Source: an uncultured Bacteroidales bacterium
Lineage (GTDB): Bacteria > Bacteroidota > Bacteroidia > Bacteroidales > Muribaculaceae
Assembly: GCA_902786725.1 (NCBI GenBank)
Contig: CADADP010000021.1
Location: 1 to 34,478, forward strand
Length of the DNA: 34,478 bases
Reading direction: 5' to 3'
In this document: positions 1 to 8,400 of the stretch, piece by piece
How the letters are laid out: each line of letters starts with the position of its first letter
Numbering within the stretch: position 1 is the stretch's first letter
Program-made: the position numbers and the translations under genes
Notes under the pieces: generated by a model
Database searches by the model: none
What the model was told of the DNA's origin: nothing
What the model saw: only the letters and a program-made list of their open reading frames with translations

Positions 1-816
1 CGACTTCCCGTTGGCAAGGACATCGGTAATCAAGTCGGTAGCTGGATAGAGCGGGCTTGCAGCCCCACACATCCGGTAGGCACGGAAAATGGCGGTTTGC
101 GGCACGTAGCGCTCCACTTCCATTACGCGTTCGGAGGTCTGTGGAGGCTCGGGTGTAAGGTTACGCACGGGCTTGGGAGCCGATGGCATTGAGCCGAACC
201 ACTTCTGGGTGAGACTGAGCGCGCGGTCGAACGAGATGTTGCCCGCCACGCAAAGGATGGTGTTGGATGGGACGTAGTGAGAGGAGTAAAAGCGGCGAAT
301 GACATCAACGGGCATATGGCTGATGTGTTCAGGGGACTCACCTATAGTGGGCGTGCGATAGGGATGCACATGGTAAGCGAGGCCGAGCAAGAGATGCGAC
401 ACATCGCCGTATGGCGCATTAAGATAGCGCTGCTTAAATTCCTCGATTACGACACTTTTCTGTGTGTCGATGCTACGCTGCGAGAGTGTGAGGTGAGCCA
501 TGCGGTCGGCCTCGAGCCAGAAGGCAGTTTCGGCATTATGGGCCGGTAGAGTCTCGTAGAAATGAGTGATGTCGGCAGTGGTGCCGGCATTGCTGGAACC
601 GCCGGCCTGCTCGAGCGCGACATCAAATTCGGGCGCGTGCCGCGAGCCGGTGAACATTAGATGTTCGGTGAGATGAGCCAAACCGGTGTGATGCGGTTCC
701 TCGTCTCGCGCTCCCACGTCGTAGAGCACGTTCAACGCCACCATTTGCGTGGTGGCGTTGTGATAATGCAACAGTCTGAGACCGTTAGGGAACACATGCC
801 GGTTGATACGAATCAT
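1..816 (-). CDS. M16 family zinc metallopeptidase (insulinase/pitrilysin-like), C-terminus cut by window edge
   Basis: The frame is open from the ATG at 816 to the window edge (272 codons visible). The metal-binding motif HxxEH characteristic of M16 proteases is present as HLTEH at residues 48-52, after the usual GLAH lead-in. The third metal ligand is expected in the VVIEEF segment near residues 122-127. A stop two codons upstream fixes the start at 816, only 10 nt after the cyclophilin stop, so the two genes are almost certainly cotranscribed. M16 enzymes degrade peptides, and bacterial ones usually act in the periplasm, but no signal peptide is visible here (it begins MIRINRHVFPNG), so a cytoplasmic role is possible. 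Family-typical enzymes run 400-950 aa, so most of the protein lies outside the window. The usual HFLEH form is replaced by HLTEH, which keeps all the ligands. Confidence 0.9.
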   Translation of the reverse strand, partial: MIRINRHVFPNGLRLLHYHNATTQMVALNVLYDVGARDEEPHHTGLAHLTEHLMFTGSRHAPEFDVALEQAGGSSNAGTTADITHFYETLPAHNAETAFWLEADRMAHLTLSQRSIDTQKSVVIEEFKQRYLNAPYGDVSHLLLGLAYHVHPYRTPTIGESPEHISHMPVDVIRRFYSSHYVPSNTILCVAGNISFDRALSLTQKWFGSMPSAPKPVRNLTPEPPQTSERVMEVERYVPQTAIFRAYRMCGAASPLYPATDLITDVLANGKS

Positions 817-826
817 GCGCTAGGTG

Positions 827-1732
827 TTATTTCAGAATCTTAGCGGAAATAATCTTGATGTCCTGCAGAGGGCGGTCGTCGCCACCGCGGGTGGCCACGT
901 TCTGTATTTTATCCACCACTTCCATTCCTGAGATTACTTCTCCGAAGACGGTGTATTGCCCATCGAGATGCGGAGTGCCGCCAACCGATGAATAAGCCTG
1001 TATTTGCTCTTGCGTGAAGCCGGGGGCGGGATTCTTGGCAGCTTCCTCGTTGACTTGGGCGATGAGTTGGCTCTGGAGACGCATCAGGCTGGTAGTGTCT
1101 TTCTCTGCTTGCCAGCGCATAATCTCATCGCGGTGTTGCATGGCCAGTTGTTGGAATCGCTGTCCTTTTTGCTGCTCGGCGAGTTGCTTGCCCATTTGCT
1201 CAAGCTGCCCCACCCCATAGACTTGTCCGGTGACGATATAGAACTGCGAGCCGCTGCTGCGACGCTCAGGATTGACCTGGTCGGCAGTGCGCGCGGCGGC
1301 AAGGGCACCTTTCTTGTGGAAATACTTGGGATAGACAAACTCGGCCTGTAGGGTGTAGCCCGGGTCGCCTGTGCCCAGATGGTCGTCTGGGCCGGCGGTT
1401 TTGCTATTGCCATCGCCGGTCTGTATCATAAAGTCCTTGATAACACGATGGAACAGCACTCCGTCGTAATAGTTTTCGTTAACGAGTTTGATGAAGTTGT
1501 CGCGGTGGATGGGCGTTTCGTTGTAGAGAGCCACAACGATGTCGCCGAGAGATGTTTTAATCTCAACTTTAGTGCAATCGTCCAATTTATTAGAGTTGTT
1601 AGAGTTATTATTCACTTCAGCGGCCGGCTGAGCCTCGGCCTTTGCCGCCTTTTTGTCGGCTGCAGTGTTCATAGAGCACGAGAGGGCGGTTATGACCAGC
1701 GCCGCAAGGATGGTGATGTGCTTAGATTTCAT
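827..1732 (-). CDS. Cyclophilin-type peptidyl-prolyl cis-trans isomerase, probable lipoprotein
   Basis: A 301-aa protein starting with a hydrophobic signal sequence and a cysteine at residue 19 (ALSC, a loose lipobox), followed by an Ala/Asn-rich linker (residues 25-50). It is probably anchored in the envelope. The cyclophilin fold begins around residue 54 with TSLGDIVVALY, and the catalytic-arginine segment FHRVIKDFMIQ lies at 94-104. The C-terminal half (GQYTVFGEVISGMEVVDKI) closes the fold. Between the halves is an insertion of about 80 residues rich in Gln and Lys, probably helical, which makes the protein much longer than the usual 165-aa core. The role would be folding of exported proteins by proline isomerisation. 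It lies 25 nt after the 124-aa unknown gene and 10 nt before the M16 peptidase, as the middle gene of an operon. Confidence 0.92.
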   Translation of the reverse strand: MKSKHITILAALVITALSCSMNTAADKKAAKAEAQPAAEVNNNSNNSNKLDDCTKVEIKTSLGDIVVALYNETPIHRDNFIKLVNENYYDGVLFHRVIKDFMIQTGDGNSKTAGPDDHLGTGDPGYTLQAEFVYPKYFHKKGALAAARTADQVNPERRSSGSQFYIVTGQVYGVGQLEQMGKQLAEQQKGQRFQQLAMQHRDEIMRWQAEKDTTSLMRLQSQLIAQVNEEAAKNPAPGFTQEQIQAYSSVGGTPHLDGQYTVFGEVISGMEVVDKIQNVATRGGDDRPLQDIKIISAKILK

Positions 1733-1757
1733 AATGGTGTGATATAAGAATTATTGA

Positions 1758-2132
1758 TTAGAGTCCTACGGGATAGAGTCGCTTATAGATGCGGCGGAAA
1801 TTGTCGTCGGCGGCGCTGAGTTCGGCCGCGCGTTCCTTGTAATCGGGGCCCCAGATAGACACAGCGAGGTCGCCGAGGTAAGCTCTGTCGCGGTCGCGCA
1901 TGATGGCGGCCTTGATAAGTCGGTCGATGCTGTCGGCATACTTCTGAGAGTCGATAGCGTTGAGGTATCGGGCTGTACTGACCACAAACTGCCCTGTGAA
2001 GTCCACATTGATTATGTTATCGACCAGTTCGGGCATAATCTCATCCACATCGTCGATATTATTGGCGATGTACTCGTAGGTGAGTAGCCCGTTAGGGTCT
2101 TTGGCGAGTTTCTTTTTTAATGCTTCTTCCAT
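1758..2132 (-). CDS. Conserved Bacteroidales protein of unknown function (124 aa)
   Basis: I do not recognise a named domain. The protein is acidic at the start, lacks a signal peptide or membrane segment, and looks mostly helical. Distinctive stretches include VDFTGQFVVSTARYLNAID (around residues 43-61) and DDNFRRIYKRLYP near the C-terminus. I have an impression that similar short proteins with the FRRIYKR ending occur in other Bacteroidales, but this was not checked. It is the first gene of the operon with the cyclophilin and the M16 peptidase and has a good promoter 40 nt upstream. Context suggests a cytoplasmic protein loosely linked to protein quality control, but this is guilt by association only. 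Confidence 0.8.
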   Translation of the reverse strand: MEEALKKKLAKDPNGLLTYEYIANNIDDVDEIMPELVDNIINVDFTGQFVVSTARYLNAIDSQKYADSIDRLIKAAIMRDRDRAYLGDLAVSIWGPDYKERAAELSAADDNFRRIYKRLYPVGL

Positions 2133-2171
2133 TTATCTCGTTTTAATTCTGTTACAATGCTTAATCGGGTG

Positions 2172-2179
2172 CAAAGATA
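2172..2179 (-). promoter_or_regulatory. Bacteroidota-type promoter (-7 box TATCTTTG) for the unknown/cyclophilin/M16 operon
   Basis: Read on the minus strand the sequence is TATCTTTG followed by CACC, a perfect match to the TAnnTTTG -7 consensus. A T-rich stretch (GTTTGTTTTATC) lies at the -33 distance, but an exact TTTG falls a few bases too far upstream. The expected start of transcription is near 2165, about 33 nt before the start codon at 2132. Confidence 0.75.
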
Positions 2180-2208
2180 AGGATTTTTTCTCATTTGATA
2201 AAACAAAC

Positions 2209-2241
2209 TTCGGATAAGCTAAATAAGCTAAATTCGCCGAA
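2209..2241 (-). terminator. Possible weak terminator after the HAD phosphatase gene
   Basis: TTCGG at 2209-2213 can pair with CCGAA at 2237-2241 around an AT-rich loop, followed on the minus strand by GTTTGTTTTATC. The stem is only 5 bp with a long loop, so this is a weak candidate. It sits 9 nt past the stop of the HAD gene, where the long sprA operon would be expected to end. The loop contains two perfect copies of ATAAGCTAA (2214-2222 and 2223-2231). Confidence 0.25.
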
Positions 2242-2249
2242 ACATTCAC

Positions 2250-2855
2250 TTAGGGCCGGAAAGGGGTGAAATTGAGGTAGGGATGGTTGGAGAAACGTAG
2301 CAGTGGCTCATCGGAAGCAGAGTCGCCGTAGGCAGTGATGAGGAAGCGGTCGCGGTTATCACGGGAGATGCCATAGTGAGCCTTGACACGCCGCACCTTT
2401 TCCTTGCCCACACAGTTAGGAGTGGCAAAGCGACCTGAGAAACGGCCACCGGCGAAAAGGAGCTCGGTGGCGATGACCGTGTTGATGCCCAACCGAGCAG
2501 CTACAGGGGCAACCCATATTGATGGTGAAGCCGTGACCAACGCCACTTCATCGCCTCTGGCGGTGGCTTGCTCAATAACTTGACGCGCTCGAGGCGACAC
2601 ATCGGCCATGAGCCGCGGCACCACCCTGTGGGCACACTGCGTTATTCGCTCGACAGACTCACCACGGATGAAAAACGAGAGTAGCCATCGCTTTGCGTCG
2701 GAGCGCGAGCGTAAGCAGGCAAGAAAAGCGATTACCGGCGCGGCCACAATCATACGACAATAAAACCACGGTCCGGCATAAGCACGCAAGAAAATCCAGA
2801 GAGAATCGGAATTGATGAGTGTGCCATCGAAATCAAGAAGCACTAATCGTCTCAT
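2250..2855 (-). CDS. HAD superfamily (subfamily IB, PSP-like) phosphatase
   Basis: A 201-aa protein starting MRRLVLLDFDGTL. The nucleophile motif DFDGT is at residues 8-12, motif II is VTAS at 107-110, a lysine pair (K151/K153) follows, and the acidic metal motif YGDSASDEPLL spans 176-186. This order fits the phosphoserine-phosphatase-like HAD-IB group. A hydrophobic stretch at residues 29-48 suggests membrane association and perhaps a lipid-linked substrate. I chose the ATG at 2855, which overlaps the UbiA stop as ATGA. A longer frame from 2909 adds 18 residues inside ubiA and would put the nucleophile far from the N-terminus. It is the last gene of the sprA operon. Inference: it may remove the 5-phosphate from a polyprenyl-phosphate-5-phosphoribose made by the UbiA neighbour. 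A general small-molecule phosphatase remains possible. Confidence 0.87.
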   Translation of the reverse strand: MRRLVLLDFDGTLINSDSLWIFLRAYAGPWFYCRMIVAAPVIAFLACLRSRSDAKRWLLSFFIRGESVERITQCAHRVVPRLMADVSPRARQVIEQATARGDEVALVTASPSIWVAPVAARLGINTVIATELLFAGGRFSGRFATPNCVGKEKVRRVKAHYGISRDNRDRFLITAYGDSASDEPLLRFSNHPYLNFTPFRP

Positions 2856-3739
2856 GGAGTATAAAAATAGATGACAAATACGAAGAAGATGGAGAACGCC
2901 GCTATGCAACAGATTAGGAAATGGTCGGTTAGCACAAGATGAGTGGGTGACTCGGCCTTGTTGCCATCGATTGTGAGTTGCAGAAAGCGCATGATGCCCA
3001 TGATGACGAAAATCCCGGAGATATAAACATAGGGAAAATTGAGCCGGGAGACCACGGCCACGTCAATGGAATAGAGCATATAGAAGACGATGGCCGCTCC
3101 GGCAAGCATAGCCAGGGACACATCGATAAACTGGAGCGAATACCGAGCGGCGTTCTTGCGGCGCAAGATGCCGGTGTCGTTGTAATAAACCACATCGCCG
3201 CGACGCTTGGCCAGCGCAATAAACGATGTGAGCACAAATGTCATGAGAATAATCCAGTGCGACAATTCCACCGCCGATGCCACACTGCCAGCCACAAGGC
3301 GCAGCACAAAGCCGACTGCGATACAGGCGATGTCGAGCACGGGGATGCGCTTAAGCCAGAGCGAGTAGAGCATATTGAGCAGGAGATAGGCGGCGATAAC
3401 AAGGCAAAGTGTTCCAGAACTGCTCACCACAAACGTGAGAGCAAGCGATAGCACGCAGAGCGCCAACCCTATCCGAGCCACCGCCCTGGCCGAAATTTCA
3501 CCGGCAGCCAAGGGGCGCTTCTTCTTGAGCGAATGCAACCGGTCGTAGGCAAGGTCCATAATGTCGTTGTAGCAATACACCGCCGATGCGGCCAGTGAGA
3601 AGCAGAGCATGGCCACAATGGCAGGCCACAGATGCTGCAACGAGAAGAGCCGACCGCCAAAGAGAACCGGGCAAAGGACGAAAACATTCTTAACCCACTG
3701 CTCAATTCTGATTACCCTGAAGAAGACCTTGAGATTCAT
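2852..3739 (-). CDS. UbiA-family prenyltransferase, resembling decaprenyl-phosphate phosphoribosyltransferase (DPPR synthase)
   Basis: A 295-aa, multi-pass membrane protein. The start (IRIEQWVKNVFVLCPVLF, residues 10-27) is the pattern typical of the DPPR-synthase branch of UbiA proteins rather than of quinone enzymes. The first Asp-rich motif is NDIMDLAYDRLHSLKKKRP (about residues 58-76), with two Asp four residues apart for Mg-phosphate binding. The second substrate segment is near LAKRRGDVVYYNDTG (about 177-191). In mycobacteria the related enzyme transfers 5-phosphoribose from PRPP to decaprenyl phosphate. UbiA enzymes for menaquinone or heme are the alternative, but the WVKN start and the HAD and GT-C neighbours argue for the sugar-lipid role. 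The gene follows the GT-C-like gene by 13 nt and overlaps the phosphatase by ATGA, so translation is probably coupled. Confidence 0.87.
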   Translation of the reverse strand: MNLKVFFRVIRIEQWVKNVFVLCPVLFGGRLFSLQHLWPAIVAMLCFSLAASAVYCYNDIMDLAYDRLHSLKKKRPLAAGEISARAVARIGLALCVLSLALTFVVSSSGTLCLVIAAYLLLNMLYSLWLKRIPVLDIACIAVGFVLRLVAGSVASAVELSHWIILMTFVLTSFIALAKRRGDVVYYNDTGILRRKNAARYSLQFIDVSLAMLAGAAIVFYMLYSIDVAVVSRLNFPYVYISGIFVIMGIMRFLQLTIDGNKAESPTHLVLTDHFLICCIAAFSIFFVFVIYFYTP

Positions 3740-3752
3740 TTAAATGACGAAT

Positions 3753-5399
3753 TTATTGGATTTCACTAACCTGAGGCATATCCACAGTGATGCCCAAAAC
3801 ACAAATTGACTGTGAGATGGCCGGCCGGCTCGGAGACGCTATCTTGACCGGAGGCCCCACGGCAATTTCGTAGTTGCATTGCTGCTCGGGCACAATGCGA
3901 TAGGGCTTGCCGGCATCGTTAAGACGAGCCACCATGCCCACGTTGTAACCATCGACACACACCGGTTCGGGCAGACTCATGAATTGAGAGACGAACGCAC
4001 CATACTGCACATACTTCACCACCATCTGCGGAACAAAGAACAAGGCGTTGACCAGCAGAACTAGAGTGAGCAGTTTGGGCAGGAGGCGAATTTTCCAGTT
4101 GAAAAAGCCGTAGATTATGGCAACCACGCATATCAAATAGACATATGGAACGTAGCGCGCCCACCATCCGGCCGGCAGAATCAGAGTGCCGGCGACGAGA
4201 GTAGCGGCAAAGATGAGACAGCCACGCTGCAGCGAGCGCAGAATACGGTTGCCGCCAACGCACATTATAGCCACGGCGAACAAGAGCGCGATAGCGAAAA
4301 GCGGCCCAAAGCCACCCAAACGAGCGTCGAGCTTAGAGGCCAAGAAATACTGGTGGAAATCACATCCCGACGTAAGCGGATAGACAATGGAATAGAACGG
4401 GGCCAACCAGGGCGACATATCGAGCACTTCGGGCGGAGTGTTGCCGGTGATTATATCCACGCTCCCCTCGCCTATCAGCGGGAAGAACGGATTTCCCTTA
4501 TTGATGAAATTTGTGACATACGGGAAATAGCCAAGCATAAAGAATCCGGCCAAAGCCGCCCCAACAAACACGGCCACCACCAGGCCACCACTTACGCGCC
4601 GACGCTGGAACAGCAGGTAATAGAGCAGCGTGTAGAAAAACACCCAGAAAGCCACATTAATCTTCACCGCAAACGAAAAGGCTAAGATACCGGCCAGATA
4701 AGCGAGCCAGATGCGCCGACTCGAGGCAGCCCACACGTGGAAGCAGCAGATGGCCAGCGCCAGAAGGACGTACTGCACAAAATCGACGTAGAAACTGAAC
4801 ATCTGCGTGACTACGACCGGATTAAACAGCAATGCCAGAGCCACATACCAGCGCCATCGCGAGATGGGCGAAAAACTGATAGCCTCGGCCGTCATGAACA
4901 CCATGGCAAGCACAAGCCACAGGTTGGCAGCTTTGCCCGTCTGAATAAGTCCTGTGAGGGAATACACCGAAGCCGAGACAGCCTCCATTCCCAATGTGTA
5001 ATACTGGCTCCAGTATGAGCCAAGCATAGCATCTGCGCCTGTGCCCCACACCGGGTTCCAACCGTGAGCAAGGGCATAAATCGTGTTTTGGTGATATGTG
5101 TTGCCATCGAATGAGAAATCCTGAATAAGTCCGCTCAAGACCACTGTGGCCACGACAACAAGCAGGAACCAAAGCAATCGGGATACAGCCTGGAGGCTGA
5201 AGCCACTCTCGGCTATGAGCCACGCTTGTGAGGCCACAAGAGCCAGCGGGAACGCGAAGCCAAGAGGTAGCGTCACCCACCACGTGAGCGACGCGGCAAG
5301 AAATGTGCACAACGACAGCAACAAGAAACTTACCCCGAAATATCCTATGATAGAGACCTTGGGATTAAGTGATGCGTCTATGTGAACGTGGCCCTGCAT
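3753..5399 (-). CDS. Multi-spanning GT-C-like membrane glycosyltransferase (putative)
   Basis: About 548 aa with roughly a dozen hydrophobic segments and a short hydrophilic C-terminal tail. Right after the second or third membrane helix comes an acidic loop DFSFDGNTYHQ (near residues 94-104), the position where GT-C enzymes using polyprenyl-phosphate sugars carry catalytic Asp residues. It is followed by NTIYALAHGWNPVWG. This is family resemblance by topology and motif only, and I cannot name the sugar or acceptor. The ATG at 5399 lies 2 nt past the sprA stop. A GTG at 5405 overlaps that stop (GTGA) and would add two residues. The gene lies between sprA and the UbiA enzyme. Inference: it may transfer the sugar made by UbiA and HAD to an envelope acceptor. 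An alternative is a flippase-like or unrelated polytopic protein. Confidence 0.7.
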   Translation of the reverse strand: MQGHVHIDASLNPKVSIIGYFGVSFLLLSLCTFLAASLTWWVTLPLGFAFPLALVASQAWLIAESGFSLQAVSRLLWFLLVVVATVVLSGLIQDFSFDGNTYHQNTIYALAHGWNPVWGTGADAMLGSYWSQYYTLGMEAVSASVYSLTGLIQTGKAANLWLVLAMVFMTAEAISFSPISRWRWYVALALLFNPVVVTQMFSFYVDFVQYVLLALAICCFHVWAASSRRIWLAYLAGILAFSFAVKINVAFWVFFYTLLYYLLFQRRRVSGGLVVAVFVGAALAGFFMLGYFPYVTNFINKGNPFFPLIGEGSVDIITGNTPPEVLDMSPWLAPFYSIVYPLTSGCDFHQYFLASKLDARLGGFGPLFAIALLFAVAIMCVGGNRILRSLQRGCLIFAATLVAGTLILPAGWWARYVPYVYLICVVAIIYGFFNWKIRLLPKLLTLVLLVNALFFVPQMVVKYVQYGAFVSQFMSLPEPVCVDGYNVGMVARLNDAGKPYRIVPEQQCNYEIAVGPPVKIASPSRPAISQSICVLGITVDMPQVSEIQ

Positions 5400-5401
5400 A
5401 A

Positions 5402-8400
5402 TCACTTAGCGAGTGAGAGATTAACCGAAATGCCGTAGTTGCTGTTAGTAGTGGGGTAAGCGGTGGAAGACACTAACGGAGTGTTGACCTGGTGGTCGAA
5501 ATAAGCCCCGATGGTGATTTTGCTGCTCACAACATAGTTGGCGGTAAAGTTGATACCGAGTGAGCGGGCGCCACTTGTGGGTTGCGCCGAGTTACCTTCG
5601 ATTTTGCGGATAAGCGCGGTGTTGTTGGCCAGCTTAAAGTTGAAATTAAGCGTAAGGTCGTTGCTAACACCGGTCTGCGTCTTCTTAATCTTGAGAATGG
5701 TGTTGAAGTTGGCGATTTTGTAACCGGCGCCAATCACAAGAGAGCGCTGCATCGCCTCCACCACCTGCCCCGCTGTAGCGTTGAGAGTAACGGTGCGTTC
5801 GTCACGATACTCAGCGTTGAACGTGAGGTCGTTGTTCATCGTGGCCGAGATGCCGATGAGCGGAGCGAACTTCTCGGTGAGCGTGACCGATGAGATATTG
5901 TAGGGCGACGAAGGTATGGGCGAATTAGTGAGAGCGTCTTGCGTGAAGCCCAGTCCGTTGCCGATGGTCACCCAGTCGGAGAAAGAATTGAACGAGCCTA
6001 CTTGATAAGTACATTGGTAAGCATGTGTGAGGGTGATGCTCTTGAATCGCTTTTTAAGTCCAGGTATTCGTCCCAGTCCGTCGTAGGTGACGCGCCAGTT
6101 GGGCAATATTTGACGAATCGACGGGAATGGATTCAGCGTATAAGACTTGGCGCTACGCCCCGAGTAGGCAGCCATGAAGGCCGGTATGAGCACGTCGCTG
6201 CTGGCAGTGTTAACTCCGCCGTTGTCGGGGTTGAAGAGTTGGTTGGCATAGACCGTACCGGAGAGGAATCCTGTAGAAGGATAGTTCTTACCTGAGTACT
6301 GGTTCTGCAGACGCTGCGCCACCACGGGTATGTTTTCGAGGAATCGGTCGAATACAGCGCTCTGGTATTCCTTAGAGGCGTTCATTCCCCTCATGGCAGT
6401 GGCGATGGCCACGTGTGTCTTAGTGTAACTACCGGAATAGATGGCGTTCATGTCGTCGTACATGAAGTGAATCTGATTGGTCCTGTTATCGGTCCTATTG
6501 CCGGTGAGCGTGATTTTAAGTCCCTTGATAGGTTCAAGTTGCACCTCGGCGTTGAATTCCTTGGCACGCGAATAGAGAGCCGGCGAAATCATGCTTTGGT
6601 CGGCCAGCAACCAGCCACGCTCCTTGATTCGCTGCAGATAGGATTCATCCACAAAACCGAAGGCGAAGCCCAGTCCAGGGGCCATAACATCGTAGTGCGA
6701 GTTCTGACCGAAAATATCGCCCACTTCGGGCACGAATTGCGGGATTGAGAACGAACGGGTGTCCTTGTACCTGACGCTGATGCTACGCACGCTCATGAGG
6801 AATCGGCACGTGTACTGCGCCAGTTCGGTGAAGAAATTCTTACGTGGTAGTGCCTCCGACACGGTGAGTTTGATTGTCTGGTTCACAGTGTCGAGCACTT
6901 CGATTGTGTTATCGTCGATAGTGCGGTAGTGAAGGTCGAACGGCTTGTTAGAGCCGGTGGTGGCACTGACGTGGATTTTCTTGGAATTAATGTTATGCTT
7001 AACAGTGAGCGTTGTGTCGGACTTGAGCTTGAAGGTGCGCGTAAACTTCTTCGCCTTCTTGGTGGTGGTCTTCTTCTTGAACCCACTGGAGAAACGGTTA
7101 TCCACCTCCTTGAGGTAAGGAATCTTGCTGTAGAACTGGTCGAGCGCGAGACGTCCGTCGATGCTGAGCGCAGCCTGATTAGCGATGTTGTTACCGGAGA
7201 AGACACCATCCACAGTTGTGCCTCGCTCCCAAGTGTATGTGGCGTTGTACGACGCGTTGGCCGTGATGAAGCTCAGGATAGGAATCTGGCTGAACGGAGC
7301 CTTATATGAGGCGGTGAACGTCTGGTTGTAATGCCACGGGGTGCCCAGGCCCTTGATACTTTGCCACACAGCCTCTTTCCAGTCGCGGTACTCATCGGGG
7401 AAGAGTTTCTTGTTGACCTGGCCGATAGGTTCCATAATATGCGCCGTAGTGTTGCTGTTGAACGACATATTGAGCGACTTGGTGAAGTTCCACGAGAGCG
7501 CGAACTGGCGGTCCCAGAGGAAGTTCTTGCTGACGTTGGCCGGCAGATAGACGTCGAGGCCGGTTTCGTTACGCGTCTGCTGCTCATAGTAGTAGCGGGA
7601 GATATTGGTATTGAACGAAATGGAAGCCGGCAAATAATGGAATTCCCACTCGCGCAGGAACTTGAGGCTCTTGCGCTTAACGTTTATAGCCTTCTCGAGC
7701 GGCTTAAACGGCTTGGAGTAAGGAGTCCAGCTATACTGGAAACTGCCGCGGTAATCGTTAGTATTCTCGTACATATTATCGGGGTCCACATTCTGCTGCT
7801 TGTTGAACGAGTAGCTGAAAGTGAAGTTGGCCGGATCCCACGGCATAGGGTTCTTGCTCTTCACATCGAACTTAAGGCCGGAGACGCTGAAACTCTTCAC
7901 AGTCTTAGTAGTTACGGCATAGGACGAGATGGAGTCGCGTTGCTCGTTTGTGCTGCAGGCTTCAAGTGCGTCCTTGAGCAGGATGTCCTGGTCGAGCGGG
8001 TTATACTTGGGTGTGGATTTCTGCTTGCTGTAGGAGTAATAAACCGGTGCATGAAGTTTCACCTTCTCTGGCAGGAAACGCCCCATATCCACCTGCACCG
8101 CCACGTTATACTGGTCGTAATCGTCGAGACGGCGATTTCTAAGGCTCTGGTCCACCGAGCCGAATCCCACTGTTTCGCGGTGCCACCCGAAGTTAACGGT
8201 GGCGATATCGCTCATGTTGAGGTTCATAGTGGCCTTAGCCGCCCATCCGCCATCTTGGTCGAAGTCGGTGACACGCAATTCATCAACCCAGACTACGCAG
8301 TCCTTAGTGGAATTGGAGTTGTTACGCACGCCAACGAGCATAACCCTGACGTCGCTCAGCGACGGATTTCCAAGCACAGTGACACGGTTGTTGGGGTGGT

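Noticed and set aside
2856-2909. N-terminal extension of the HAD phosphatase into ubiA
   Set aside because: The ATGA overlap at 2855 gives the normal HAD start; the extension would be read inside another gene.
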